From: CAZQFV01 sp964613665
GTDB lineage: Bacteria; Chloroflexota; Chloroflexia; DTKN01
Direction: 5' to 3'
DNA length: 64,000 nt
Assembly: GCA_964613665.1 (NCBI GenBank)
Contig: CAZTIG010000004.1
Location: 62,001-126,000 of the forward strand
The position numbers and the translations under genes are program-made. Below, in pieces: positions 41,089-50,250 of the stretch (its first letter is position 1; each line of letters opens with the position of its first letter). The notes below the pieces were generated by a model, which was not told the origin of the DNA, did not search any database, and saw nothing but the letters and a program-made list of their open reading frames with translations.

Positions 41089-44000
41089 ATGGATATCATG
41101 CACGCCCATTGGTCGCGACGACGGACCCGCACCGCCTACTCCCTGCTCTCCATCGCCCTGATGCTCTCCATGGTAGTCGGCGGAATCCTCAGCCCATGGC
41201 TGGTGCCGCCGGCTCACGGCCAGGCCGCCCCCCAGTCCCAGCAGCCCGAGGCCATCGACATCGGCAAGAGCGAGCAGTCGGAGTTCTCTCCCCACATGAA
41301 GGCCTCGTATGGCGAGCTGATCACCTACACCCTGGTCTTTACCATGGGCTCGGGGCTCCACAGCAACATTATCATCACCGATACCTTCGGCAACCCCTCG
41401 GGCGGAATCTGGCTCCCGGTGACGCCGACCAACTCCTTCGGGCCCTACCCCATCAGCGGCGCCGGGATCATCGACCCACCCGACGCAACGATGCAGATTT
41501 ACTGGCCGCCGAGCATGCCCGGCCGGCCCGTCGTGCACTGGGTCGTCGGGGACATCGACAATACCTCCGGCGGCGATTGGGTCTTTGGCCTGCGCTACCG
41601 CGCCCTAGTCCACACCGACAACCAGATCGGCAACCCCACCCGCAGGATCGCCAGCACGGCCAAGGTCAAGTGGGACCAGGGAGCACCGGTCACCGACACT
41701 ACCATGGAGGTCTGGCTGGCGCAGCCGCAGAACTTTTCCTTCGCCAAGGATCAACTGCCGCCCGAGGGCACACCCCTGAACCCGGGGGCCACGGTCACAT
41801 GGACCATCTCGCTGCGCGACCACACCGGGGACTACCAGGGTTCGGCCTACGACATCCTCGTCACCGACACCCTGCCCTCCGGGGTCATCACCGACGTGAT
41901 CTCCGCGCCGGCACCCACGGCGACCTACTCGGTCCAAGGGAACAAGGTCATCTTCTCCATCCCCGAGCTCCCGCCGACGACGTACAACACCAACCTGCGC
42001 ATCCGGGCCCACCTGCCCACCACCGGCAACGTGGCCCACGGCAAGGTCTACAACGTGGCCGACCTGTTCCGCAGCTCGGCGCCGGGCACGCCGGTGGGAG
42101 AGCGCACCTGGCTCTCCCAGGACAGCACCACCGCCTACATCAGAAACATCAACTTGACCAAGGCCCAGAGCTCGGACGTCTACTACAACAACTCCGACCA
42201 TCAGGCCGTGGCCGGAGAGGAGGTGCTGGTCACGGTGAACATCGTCGTGCCGCAGGGCCTGGTCATCTACGACCCCCGGGTGCGCATCCTGCTCAAGGAC
42301 GGCATGACCCTCACCGAGGTGCTGCCGGGCACGCCGCCCTACGACCTGGCCACGGTGAATCCGGCCGACCAGGACCCCGACAGGCCGGCGGGGGCCTACT
42401 GGACGCAGTACCAGTGGACCAAGATGGACTCGATCAGCGACACCGGCAGCAGCCCTGTGACCCTTACAATGAGCTTCCGCGCCCAGGTCCGCCAACGCTA
42501 CTTCCTGCAGGCCAACCCGAGCAAGGGCCAGGAAATCCCCCACGGGACCTTCCTGGACATTGTCCCCATCGTCCGCTGGGCCGACCAGCCCGGGGGCGTC
42601 GTCGCGGACACCGCGTGCAGCACGTCCCTCTGCCAGCGCAACGTCGACAGCAACCCCACCGTGAGCGTGCAGTTCATCCGCCCCGACCTGCGCTACGCCA
42701 GCACGACCAGCGGTTCCTACTTCAGCAGCAGCGGGGCCTTCCAGGGCAACGGGGCCATAGCCTTTACCCTGCACCTGCGCAACCGCAGCGGCAGCCCGTC
42801 GTACCCGACGGCCTACCCCGAGGCAGCCGAGTCCCTGATCGAGGTCCTCTCGCCCGACCTGACCTACCAGAGCGCCACCCCACCGCCCGACGATGTCCTG
42901 GTCGGCGCCAGCGGCACCACCGTCACCTGGGACGTGACCGGGATCATCACCAACAACACACGCCTCTACGTGGTCAACGCCAGCCTGCCCCCCACCATGG
43001 TCGTCGGGCTGGTCGTCACCGCCACGGCCCACGCCCGCTACTCCACGTTCGCAGGAAGCACCGTCCCCGACGAGGGCATCTACTTTGACGCCCCGCCGGC
43101 CACCAACCCGGCCTACACGGCCCAGACGGCCATCCTGGGCGGCTTTTACGTGACCAAGACGGTCACTCCGACCGACAACGTCCGCATCGGCGACACCGTC
43201 ACCTACACGGTGCGGCTGGAGCTCAACCAGGGCATGGTCATGTACGTGCCATCCTTCACCGACATCCTGCCCAAGGGGTTCCACTACGTGGATGGCTCCA
43301 TGGTGACGGACCCGCCGGACATGCTTACAGGCACGGTCTCCTACACCGGCACCGGCGTCCCGACCTACCAGCAGAAGCTCTCCTGGAAACTGGAGACGAT
43401 GGACAATCAGGGCGGCAGCGGTACCCAGGTCGTGCTGGTCCAGTACCACGCCGTCATGACCGGGCTCGATTGGCGCTACGGCGCGAACGGGCAGCCGGTG
43501 TGGGCCAGCAGCCGCAGCGACATGGTCAACAAGCAGAACGCCGACAACGCCGTGACCACCTGCTGGCAGGAGGCCGCGGGACCCGGACAGCCGACCCACT
43601 GCCTGGCCACGACGGTGCGCGCCCGCACCAGGGTGGTGCAGCCATATCTGGCCGATACGCCGCCCTGGAACAAGGTGCGCACCGAGGCGGTCAACAAGTA
43701 CGAGGTCGGGGACCAGGTCAACTTCAAGGTGACGCTGAAGAACGCGGGGCAGGGGACGGCCTATGACGTCGTCCTGAAGGACATGCTGCCGCGCGGTATC
43801 GCCTACGCCGACTCCTGGGTCGAGCCCTCCTGGATCGTCATGACCCCGCCGCCGTACACCAGCACCGGGGAGATCACCTGGATCCTGGAGGCAATCCCAG
43901 TCGGCCAGCAGGTCGACGTGGTCTACCGCACCACGGTGATGAACACGGCGATCCCGGGCGACTACCTCACCAACCTGGCCTCGATCTATGACTACACCAG

Positions 44001-45300
44001 CATGCCCGGCGCGGCAGACCCCGAGCGCCACTACCGCGACTTTGACGGCGCCTTTTCCGGGGACCCCATCCCCGTGCCCGATCCCTGCACGCCCTTCGTC
44101 GTCCTGGGTGTGGGGCTGTCCAAGACCGACTTGCCCGACCCGGTCGAGCCCGGCGCGGTGCTGACCTATACGCTGACCTTTAGCAACAGCAGCGGCCGCT
44201 ACGGCGCCGTCGACGCCCGGATCACCGATACGTACGACGCCAACCTGACCTACCTGGGGGCATCCGTGAGCCACCCCTCGCTGATCCAGGGTCCCTACAG
44301 CGGCGGCCTCAGGACGCTCTACTGGACGATCGCCTTCCTGCCCAACAACAACCCCACGGAGTATTGGATCAAGCCGTACTTCCAGGTGGCCAAGCCATTC
44401 GACCCGCTGCAGGTGCCCCTGGAGAATACGGCCGGCATCGACGGCGCCAGCGACCGCACCGGAGCGGTGTGGCGCACCGAGGAGACGGGGCTGAAGATGC
44501 CGGCGCTGCAGATCAAGAAGTACGGCACGCCTGCCTTTGTCCCCGCCGGCGGCACAATCGCGTACACCCTGCGCTTCACCAACACCGCCGCCTACCCGGT
44601 CACGGCGACCGGCGTTGTCGTCGAGGACACCTACGACCCGAACGTGAGCTTTGTCTCGGCCAGTCCCGCCCCCATCAACCCGCCCGACAACGACCGCTGG
44701 AGCGTGGACCCGCTGGGGCAGAACGACTGGGGCTCGATCAAGGTGACCGTGACAGTGGATATGCCGGTGCCGGCCGGCGTCACCCAGGTAGTCAACCGGG
44801 CCAGTATCTCCTGCGACCAGGTGCTGGCGAGCGCCAGCCCGCCGTTCTACACCGCCCTGCAGGTGCCGGTCCTGAACATCTCCACCATCGACTACCCCGA
44901 CCCGGTGAGCCCCACCTGGTCCCTGGCCTACACCATCGCCTTTACCAACAACGGCACCGCCAACGCGACCAACCCGATCCTGGTCGACACGCTCGACCCG
45001 AACGTCACCTTCTTCGACGCCGTGCCCGACCCGGTCGGCAACACCTGCCCCGGCAACGTGTGCACGTGGAACCTGCCCAACCTGAACCAGGGCAGCTTCA
45101 GCAAGGTGACGCTGTACGTGAATGTCAAGCCCGAGATACCGCCGGGGGTGGTCCGCCTGGTCAACCGTGCCGCCCTTTCGTCTGACCAGGTGGGGCCCAA
45201 CACCGACATCGAGTACACCGCCATCTGGGGTGCCGGCGGGGCCTTCCCGGTCTACCTGCCGCTGATCTACAAGAACGCGACCGGGGAGATCGTGCAGTAG
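41089..45300 (+). CDS. Large secreted DUF11-repeat surface protein
   Basis: A 1403-aa exported protein. Residues ~1-45 form a signal peptide after a basic RRRTRT stretch. The rest is a chain of DUF11/TIGR01451-like beta-sandwich units. Each is marked by motifs such as GELITYTLVF, GATVTWTISLRD, DTVTYTVRLEL, VTLKNAGQGTAYDVVLKD, GAVLTYTLTFSN, GTIAYTLRFTN and LAYTIAFTNNGTANATN, giving about eight repeats. Spacers are Pro/Thr/Asp-rich. The C-terminus is FPVYLPLIYKNATGEIVQ, matching a Tyr-Leu-Pro-Leu-Ile motif often seen at the ends of Chloroflexi secreted proteins. It has no LPXTG or PEP-CTERM sequence. RBS AAAGGAGG lies 5 bases before ATG 41089. Confidence 0.85.
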   Translation: MDIMHAHWSRRRTRTAYSLLSIALMLSMVVGGILSPWLVPPAHGQAAPQSQQPEAIDIGKSEQSEFSPHMKASYGELITYTLVFTMGSGLHSNIIITDTFGNPSGGIWLPVTPTNSFGPYPISGAGIIDPPDATMQIYWPPSMPGRPVVHWVVGDIDNTSGGDWVFGLRYRALVHTDNQIGNPTRRIASTAKVKWDQGAPVTDTTMEVWLAQPQNFSFAKDQLPPEGTPLNPGATVTWTISLRDHTGDYQGSAYDILVTDTLPSGVITDVISAPAPTATYSVQGNKVIFSIPELPPTTYNTNLRIRAHLPTTGNVAHGKVYNVADLFRSSAPGTPVGERTWLSQDSTTAYIRNINLTKAQSSDVYYNNSDHQAVAGEEVLVTVNIVVPQGLVIYDPRVRILLKDGMTLTEVLPGTPPYDLATVNPADQDPDRPAGAYWTQYQWTKMDSISDTGSSPVTLTMSFRAQVRQRYFLQANPSKGQEIPHGTFLDIVPIVRWADQPGGVVADTACSTSLCQRNVDSNPTVSVQFIRPDLRYASTTSGSYFSSSGAFQGNGAIAFTLHLRNRSGSPSYPTAYPEAAESLIEVLSPDLTYQSATPPPDDVLVGASGTTVTWDVTGIITNNTRLYVVNASLPPTMVVGLVVTATAHARYSTFAGSTVPDEGIYFDAPPATNPAYTAQTAILGGFYVTKTVTPTDNVRIGDTVTYTVRLELNQGMVMYVPSFTDILPKGFHYVDGSMVTDPPDMLTGTVSYTGTGVPTYQQKLSWKLETMDNQGGSGTQVVLVQYHAVMTGLDWRYGANGQPVWASSRSDMVNKQNADNAVTTCWQEAAGPGQPTHCLATTVRARTRVVQPYLADTPPWNKVRTEAVNKYEVGDQVNFKVTLKNAGQGTAYDVVLKDMLPRGIAYADSWVEPSWIVMTPPPYTSTGEITWILEAIPVGQQVDVVYRTTVMNTAIPGDYLTNLASIYDYTSMPGAADPERHYRDFDGAFSGDPIPVPDPCTPFVVLGVGLSKTDLPDPVEPGAVLTYTLTFSNSSGRYGAVDARITDTYDANLTYLGASVSHPSLIQGPYSGGLRTLYWTIAFLPNNNPTEYWIKPYFQVAKPFDPLQVPLENTAGIDGASDRTGAVWRTEETGLKMPALQIKKYGTPAFVPAGGTIAYTLRFTNTAAYPVTATGVVVEDTYDPNVSFVSASPAPINPPDNDRWSVDPLGQNDWGSIKVTVTVDMPVPAGVTQVVNRASISCDQVLASASPPFYTALQVPVLNISTIDYPDPVSPTWSLAYTIAFTNNGTANATNPILVDTLDPNVTFFDAVPDPVGNTCPGNVCTWNLPNLNQGSFSKVTLYVNVKPEIPPGVVRLVNRAALSSDQVGPNTDIEYTAIWGAGGAFPVYLPLIYKNATGEIVQ

Positions 45301-45339
45301 ATCGACAGGCCGGCCCGGTCGGCCATCTGGACGCTGCGC

Positions 45340-45368
45340 GGGGGCCTGGGCGAACCGTCCAGGCCCCC
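45340..45368 (+). terminator. Probable terminator of the DUF11 gene
   Basis: GGGGGCCTGG (45340-45349) pairs with CCAGGCCCCC (45359-45368), followed by TGTTCT. The U tract is short. Confidence 0.65.
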
Positions 45369-45434
45369 TGTTCTGGAAGACAGCATGGCGCGCTCCGGCG
45401 CGGCGTGCTGTGGAGATCGGCCAGGGAACAAGCG

Positions 45435-45773
45435 ATGGGCAGCAGACCTGTCCGCATTGTCCTGCGGGCCCTTTCGGCCCTCGCCGGCGGGGTGGCCGGC
45501 CTGCTGACCCTGCGCTTCGTCTTCCGCTTGGTCATCGCCAACCCGGCCAACCCGGTGAGCGGCATCGTCGAGACGGTCAGCCGGCCGTTCCTGTTCCCCT
45601 GGGAGCGCCTGTGGCCCGTCCCGGAGGTGCCCGGTCTGATCGTGGAGCAGGCCACGCTGGCAGCCCTGGCGCTCTATGTCGTCGCCGGCCTTGCCCTGGG
45701 CCTCCTGGGGCGGGACCGCGCCGCCGGAGCGGCCGTAGATGCCGCCGTCCGGCCCGAGGAGGAAACGAGATGA
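45435..45773 (+). CDS. YggT-like small membrane protein
   Basis: A 112-aa protein with two hydrophobic segments (residues ~10-33 and ~68-92). The stretch LTLRFVFRLVIANPANPVSGIVE and PFLFPWERLWPVP resembles YggT-family proteins. It starts at ATG 45435 (a GTG at 45405 would add 10 residues). The stop overlaps the DUF3467 start in ATGA, and fmt follows, so it is in the same operon. Function unknown. Confidence 0.6.
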   Translation: MGSRPVRIVLRALSALAGGVAGLLTLRFVFRLVIANPANPVSGIVETVSRPFLFPWERLWPVPEVPGLIVEQATLAALALYVVAGLALGLLGRDRAAGAAVDAAVRPEEETR

Positions 45774-46087
45774 CCGCGAAGCAGCAGCCGCCGGAGGGCC
45801 AGCCCCTCCGCCTGAACGTGGAGGTGCCGGGAGAGCTGGAGGCCACCTACGCCAACCTGGCCGTGATCCGGCACTCCCCCTCGGAGGTGGTGATCGATTT
45901 CATCCGGCAGATGCCCGACCAGCCGCGGGCCAAGGTCTATGCCCGCGTGGTGATGACCCCCATGAACGCCAAGCTGCTCCACCGGGCACTGGGCGAGAAC
46001 CTGGCCGGCTACGAGCAAAAGTTCGGCGAGATCCGCACCCCAGAGCAGGGTTTTCACGAAGAGAAACCGATGGGCTTTACGCGCTGA
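45770..46087 (+). CDS. DUF3467 family protein
   Basis: A 105-aa soluble protein. YANLAVIRHSPSEVVIDFIRQ, VYARVVMTPMNAKLLHRALG and NLAGYEQKFGEIRTPE are the DUF3467 signature. Function unknown. ATG 45770 overlaps the previous TGA in ATGA and has AGGAGG 7 bases upstream. It lies 16 bases before fmt. Confidence 0.85.
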   Translation: MTAKQQPPEGQPLRLNVEVPGELEATYANLAVIRHSPSEVVIDFIRQMPDQPRAKVYARVVMTPMNAKLLHRALGENLAGYEQKFGEIRTPEQGFHEEKPMGFTR

Positions 46088-46103
46088 TCCGAGGACTCTT
46101 CCC

Positions 46104-47033
46104 ATGGCGCGCATCGTCTACATGGGCACCCCGGCCTTTGCCGTTCCTCCGCTCGAGGCCCTGTTGGAGGCTGGACACCAGGTCGTCGGCGTGGTGACCC
46201 GGCCGGACCGGCCGGCCGGCCGCTCCGGCGCAGCCCGCCCCAGCCCGGTCAAGGAGCTCGCCCTGCGGGAGGGCCTGGCGGTATGGCAGCCGCCGACGCT
46301 GCGCTCGCCCGCCGCCGCGGAGGAGCTGCGCGCCATGGAGCCGGAGCTCATCGTCGTCGCCGCCTACGGCGCCATTCTGCCCACCGCGGTGCTGGCAATC
46401 CCCCGGCACGGCTGCCTCAACGTGCACGCCTCGCTGCTGCCGCGTCATCGCGGCGCCGCGCCGATCGCCGCCGCCATCCTGGCCGGCGACAGCGAGACGG
46501 GCATCTCCCTGATGCAGATGGACGCCGGCATGGACACCGGGCCCATCATCGCCCAGGCCTCCCTGCCTCTGGCCGGGAAGGAGCGTCAGGGCGAGCTCAC
46601 GGCACGCCTCGCCGCCCTGGGTGCCGGGCTGCTCCGCAGCACCCTGCCGGACTGGCTGGCCGGGAAGATCGAGCCGCGGCCCCAGGACCACAGCCTGGCC
46701 ACCTACTGCCGGACGGTGCGCAAAGAGGACGGGGCTATCGACTGGACGCGGCCGGCCTGGCAGATCGAGCGCATGGTGCGGGCCTATGATCCCTGGCCGG
46801 GCGCGTACACGCTTCTGCGCGGCCGCCGGCTGCACATCTGGCGGGCCGCGGTGGTGCTAGGTGAACCGGCCGACCGGCCCGGGACGCTGCGCGCGGCCGA
46901 CGGCAGGATGCACGTCTCTACCGGGGAGGGGAGACTGGAGCTGCAGGAGGTCCAGCTGGAGGGCAGGCGCCGCCTCGCTGCCCGCGAGTTCCTGCAGGGG
47001 CAACGGGAACTCCAGGGGGTCGTCCTGGGGTAG
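46104..47033 (+). CDS. fmt: Methionyl-tRNA formyltransferase
   Basis: Formylates initiator Met-tRNA using 10-formyl-THF. The 309-aa protein has VYMGTPAFAVPPLEALLEAG (N-terminal Rossmann), the conserved HASLLPRHRGAAPIAAAIL with catalytic His, SLMQMDAGMDTGPII, and a C-terminal oligonucleotide-binding domain (DPWPGAYTLLRGRRL). It is the last gene of the YggT-DUF3467-fmt run. Confidence 0.95.
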   Translation: MARIVYMGTPAFAVPPLEALLEAGHQVVGVVTRPDRPAGRSGAARPSPVKELALREGLAVWQPPTLRSPAAAEELRAMEPELIVVAAYGAILPTAVLAIPRHGCLNVHASLLPRHRGAAPIAAAILAGDSETGISLMQMDAGMDTGPIIAQASLPLAGKERQGELTARLAALGAGLLRSTLPDWLAGKIEPRPQDHSLATYCRTVRKEDGAIDWTRPAWQIERMVRAYDPWPGAYTLLRGRRLHIWRAAVVLGEPADRPGTLRAADGRMHVSTGEGRLELQEVQLEGRRRLAAREFLQGQRELQGVVLG

Positions 47034-47101
47034 CAGACCTCGCCCGCCCACACACAGACCGGGGCAGTGCCCATACGAAACTGTTCCTGTCGACAGCAGT
47101 T

Positions 47102-47123
47102 GGCCGCCGGCGTTCCGGCGGCC
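47102..47123. terminator. Perfect GC hairpin between convergent fmt and trxA
   Basis: GGCCGCCGG, loop CGTT, CCGGCGGCC. No U run on either side; a bidirectional transcript-end hairpin is likely but unproven. Confidence 0.5.
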
Positions 47124-47156
47124 CTGCTCGTGTCCGCGATGGGTGGGGCGAGATTC

Positions 47157-47489
47157 CTACAGCAGCGCGTCCAGGTGCTCCTGGAGCACTTTCTTGGGCA
47201 CAGCCCCGATGATCCGGTCGACCTCCGCACCGTCCTTGAAAAAGATCAGCGTGGGAATGCCGCGGATGCCCAGCTTGCGCGCCCACTCCTGGTGCTCATC
47301 CGTGTTCACCTTGGCCACGACAGCCCGGCCCGTGTACTCGCTGGCCAGCTCCTCGACAAACGGGGCCACCATGCGGCACGGGCCGCACCAGGGCGCCCAG
47401 AAGTCGACCAGCACCGGCAGGCCGGCCTGGACCACCTGGGCCTCGAAGTCGCCATCGCCAACGTGCAGTGGACCACTCTGTTCAGTCAC
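47157..47489 (-). CDS. trxA: Thioredoxin
   Basis: A 110-aa disulfide reductase of the cytosol. Active site WCGPC at residues 34-38 (Cys35, Cys38), DFWAPWC, cis-Pro in GIRGIPTLIFF. Normal length. GTG start at 47489 with GGAGGTGA upstream. It has its own promoter and is convergent to fmt. Confidence 0.95.
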   Translation of the reverse strand: MTEQSGPLHVGDGDFEAQVVQAGLPVLVDFWAPWCGPCRMVAPFVEELASEYTGRAVVAKVNTDEHQEWARKLGIRGIPTLIFFKDGAEVDRIIGAVPKKVLQEHLDALL

Positions 47490-47534
47490 ATATCACCTCC
47501 GAAGAACTGTCCGGGGTTCATACCCCCGGAGGGT

Positions 47535-47562
47535 ATTCTACCACGTCCCGGCGCGTTGTCAA
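47535..47562 (-). promoter_or_regulatory. Promoter of trxA
   Basis: Minus strand perfect TTGACA (47557-47562), 16-base spacer, TAGAAT (47535-47540). A TACCCCCGGAGGGTA inverted repeat (47521-47535) overlaps the -10 end and could be an operator or 5' hairpin. Confidence 0.75.
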
Positions 47563-47578
47563 GTCGCCTGCTCTACAC

Positions 47579-48190
47579 CTACTCCGGTCCCAGCACCCGC
47601 ACCGGCACCGGGCAAGACCGGGCGAAGCGCTCGGCGTCCTCCTGCCCCCCGACGATGGTGCCATAGTGCATCGGGATGACCAGCTTTGGCTGGATGGCCG
47701 CGGCTGCCCGGACGGCCTCCTCGGCAGTCATCACATAGGTGCCGCTGACGGGCAGCAGGGCGATGTCGACGCGGAGGTCGCCCATCTCGGGAATGACGTC
47801 GGTGTCGCCGGCATGGTAGATGCGCGTGCCGGCGATGGTGACGACGTAGCCGACGTTGTCGGGGCTCTTGGGGTGGAACGTCTTGTTGGTGTTGTAGGCA
47901 GCGACGACCTCGACGGCGATGCCGTGGGCCTCCAGGCTGTCACCGACGCGGACCGTATGCACCGGAGGCGGCAGCAGAGCCGCCGCGGGTGCCGGGGCAA
48001 CCACGACCGTCTGCGGGCCGCGGATGCGGGCCACGTCCTCGGGGGAGCAGTGGTCGTGGTGGTGGTGGGTGATGAGAATCAGGTCGGCCACCGGCGCTCC
48101 TGCCCGGAGCTTCCAGGGGTCCAGGTAGACAACCTTCTGTCCGTCGATGCGAAAGGCGTCGTGGCCCAGCCAGTGGATGTTCTCGATCAT
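47579..48190 (-). CDS. MBL-fold metal-dependent hydrolase (UPF0173-like)
   Basis: A 203-aa metallo-beta-lactamase-fold hydrolase. Metal-binding motif ITHHHHDHCSPED near residues 40-52, GTRIYHAGDTDVIPEMG, and final His in PMHYGTIVGG. Similar to the UPF0173/UlaG-like group. The substrate is unknown. ATG 48190 overlaps the previous stop in ATGA. Confidence 0.9.
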   Translation of the reverse strand: MIENIHWLGHDAFRIDGQKVVYLDPWKLRAGAPVADLILITHHHHDHCSPEDVARIRGPQTVVVAPAPAAALLPPPVHTVRVGDSLEAHGIAVEVVAAYNTNKTFHPKSPDNVGYVVTIAGTRIYHAGDTDVIPEMGDLRVDIALLPVSGTYVMTAEEAVRAAAAIQPKLVIPMHYGTIVGGQEDAERFARSCPVPVRVLGPE

Positions 48191-48558
48191 CGGCTCACCT
48201 CCTGGGTATCATCGCCGGCCGTAGGCGGGGTGGAAGGTGGCACTTCCGCCGCATCCGCCCGGTCTGCCGGGGCAGGGGCGTGCAGTGCCTCCTCGGGCGC
48301 CGGCTGGGGGACGGCCTTCGGCCGGCGCGCGCCACCAATGCGCCAGCGAAGCCGCGGCGGCCGGCGGCGCATCCGCTGCTCCTGCGTGGCCGCCGCCCGG
48401 CGCAGCCGCGCCGAGAGGTCGTCCAGCGAGGCCTCCTCGGGCGCCGGCTTGCGCGCCCGGCGGGCGCGGCGGGACAGCAGGTAGGCCACCAGGCCCCCGA
48501 TGGCCGTGGCCAGGAACAGGCCCAGTGCTCTCAGCCGGCGGCGGCGCTCGGTCGTCAT
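48187..48558 (-). CDS. Small membrane-anchored basic protein, unknown
   Basis: A 123-aa protein: basic N-terminus, one transmembrane helix (LRALGLFLATAIGGLVAYLL), an Arg-rich segment with LDDLSARLRRAAATQEQRMR, and a Pro/Ala-rich tail. No known domain. Its stop overlaps the MBL ATG, so it is part of the hydrolase operon. Confidence 0.55.
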   Translation of the reverse strand: MTTERRRRLRALGLFLATAIGGLVAYLLSRRARRARKPAPEEASLDDLSARLRRAAATQEQRMRRRPPRLRWRIGGARRPKAVPQPAPEEALHAPAPADRADAAEVPPSTPPTAGDDTQEVSR

Positions 48559-48572
48559 CGGAACGTCCCCTT

Positions 48573-49262
48573 CTACTTCGGGCCGGCCGGCCCGGGCCGG
48601 CCGGTCAGGACAGGCGGGCCGGCTTCCACGGTGCGCAGCTCGTCCAGCGCCTCCTGCAGCCACGTCTGCAGCTGCGCCTGGGACAGCACGCCCTCCACCC
48701 CATTGACCGGCTGGCCCCGGTAGAAGAGGACGAACGTGGGCACGCTGCGGATGCGCAGCGCGGTCAGCAGTTGCCGCTCGCTGTCGCTGTTCAGGCGGCG
48801 GATCGTGACCTGTCCCACGAGCTGCTGCCCCACCTGCTCCAGGATCGGCTGGAGTCTCTTCCACGTCGGCGAGCGCGGCGAGTCCACCACCAGGAGCACC
48901 GGCAGGCGGGCCTGCCCCACCTCCTGCTGGAAGTCGAGCGCGGTCACCTCCGCAATCGCCTGCTGCTTGCGGGACTCTTGCGCCTGCTTCAGGCGCAGAC
49001 GCTCCGCAGCGATCTCCTGCGCCGACATCGAGCCATCCTGCTCGGCCTGCAGGAGGCGCAGTTCCTCCAGCGAGGGAGCGTACTTCAGCGCATAGCGGTC
49101 GCAGAAGTTCAGGCACGGCCCCCGGCAGTCGCCGCAGCGCTCCGGGAAAACGACAATCCGGCCCTGCCTCTCGTCATAGAGCAGCGCCTGGTTCGGGCAG
49201 GCCGCGGCGGCGTAGCAGCGCGGCAGGTTGTCACATCGGTCCTTCAGAATGAGCACCGGCAT
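48573..49262 (-). CDS. Ferredoxin-like Fe-S domain fused to a thioredoxin fold lacking its CxxC
   Basis: A 229-aa protein. The N-terminus has Cys10, 16, 22 and a CxxCxxxCxxxC (Cys43, 46, 50, 54), arranged like a 4Fe-4S ferredoxin. After a charged helix (QEIAAERLRLKQAQESRKQQ) comes a thioredoxin-like fold: VLLVVDSPRSPTWKRLQPIL, in which the WCxxC is replaced by SPRS, and SVPTFVLFYRGQPVNGVEG with cis-Pro. It therefore cannot act as a classical thioredoxin and may be a binding or electron-transfer adaptor. ATG 49262 (GGAGG 8 bases upstream) is preferred to 49268. It overlaps the hydrolase gene by 32 bases. Confidence 0.75.
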   Translation of the reverse strand: MPVLILKDRCDNLPRCYAAAACPNQALLYDERQGRIVVFPERCGDCRGPCLNFCDRYALKYAPSLEELRLLQAEQDGSMSAQEIAAERLRLKQAQESRKQQAIAEVTALDFQQEVGQARLPVLLVVDSPRSPTWKRLQPILEQVGQQLVGQVTIRRLNSDSERQLLTALRIRSVPTFVLFYRGQPVNGVEGVLSQAQLQTWLQEALDELRTVEAGPPVLTGRPGPAGPK

Positions 49263-50055
49263 CGCCATCTCCTCCGAGCAAGAACTCCAGCAGCAGGCGG
49301 TTGAACGTCTGCGGATCGTCCATCCAGGGAAAGTGCCTGCACCCGGGCATCACCACGACGCGAGCCGCCGGCACTTGGATATGGGCAAAGATCTCGGCCT
49401 GGTCGGGATCGACGATGTCGTCCTCCGAGCCGTGGATGATCAGGGCCGGCACCTGCAGACGCTGCAGCTCTGGGCGCAGGTCGGTCTGGCGCATGGAGCG
49501 GACGCTGCGCAGCAGGGCCTCCTGATCGGCCTTGGTGCTCTCGTCGACGACCTCCTGGAACCAGCGGCTCCATCCGGCGCGGATGTTGCGCATCAGGCGA
49601 GACCAGACGCCGGTGACGACGGGCCGGCGGACGAACAGCCGCGCGATGAGCTGATTGCTGGTCAACTTGAGCAGCGGCGCCAGCGCCGAGCCCTCGATCA
49701 CGGCACCGGCCGTGGCCACGCGGTCGATGCGCTGGGGGTGGTCGATGGCCGTCTTCAGCGAGACCATCCCGCCCATCGAGTGGCCCACCAGCCGGCAGCG
49801 GCCGATACCCATCCCGTCGAGGAAGGAGACGACCTGGTCGACGAACTCGCCGATCGTGTGCGTCTCGGCACCCTTGTCGGAGTCGCCAAAGCCCCAGAAG
49901 TCGAAGGAGTAGGTGCGAAAGTGCCGGGCGACAGCCTCCATGGTCGGCAGCCAGTAGCGCCAAGAGCCCATCCAGCCGTGCAGGAAGAGCACCGGTTCGC
50001 CTTGGCCGAGCACTTCGTAGTGGATGACCTGCTGATCCAGAACCAGAACAGGCAT
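49231..50055 (-). CDS. Alpha/beta hydrolase
   Basis: A 274-aa alpha/beta-hydrolase-fold enzyme. FLHGWMGSWRYWLP (oxyanion HG), nucleophile elbow GHSMGGMVSL, IIHGSEDDIVDPDQ with the acid, and CRHFPWMDDP with the catalytic His. Activity could be an esterase, lipase or C-C hydrolase. It heads a four-gene operon, transcribed from a promoter at 50085-50113. Confidence 0.9.
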   Translation of the reverse strand: MPVLVLDQQVIHYEVLGQGEPVLFLHGWMGSWRYWLPTMEAVARHFRTYSFDFWGFGDSDKGAETHTIGEFVDQVVSFLDGMGIGRCRLVGHSMGGMVSLKTAIDHPQRIDRVATAGAVIEGSALAPLLKLTSNQLIARLFVRRPVVTGVWSRLMRNIRAGWSRWFQEVVDESTKADQEALLRSVRSMRQTDLRPELQRLQVPALIIHGSEDDIVDPDQAEIFAHIQVPAARVVVMPGCRHFPWMDDPQTFNRLLLEFLLGGDGDAGAHSEGPM

Positions 50056-50084
50056 GGCCGCTGTTCGCTCCTCCTGATGGCAAC

Positions 50085-50113
50085 ATTGTACTACAACCTC
50101 CGGCATTGCGCAA
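50085..50113 (-). promoter_or_regulatory. Promoter of the hydrolase operon
   Basis: Minus strand TTGCGC (50108-50113), 17-base spacer, TACAAT (50085-50090). Divergent from the promoter at 50131. Confidence 0.75.
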
Positions 50114-50130
50114 CCGAGGCCTGGTCGCAT

Positions 50131-50159
50131 TTGACGATCCCACAGGAATCGGTTATAAT
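50131..50159 (+). promoter_or_regulatory. Promoter of the S1-like/rpmI/infA/rpsU operon
   Basis: TTGACG (50131-50136), 17-base spacer, perfect TATAAT (50154-50159). Confidence 0.85.
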
Positions 50160-50250
50160 ATCTGTTTGGCGGAGGCCGGCCATCCCCTGCCAGGTGCAGG
50201 GGTGCGCCTTCCATGTCCCGCCGAAATAGACTTGTGGAGGACACCTGGTT

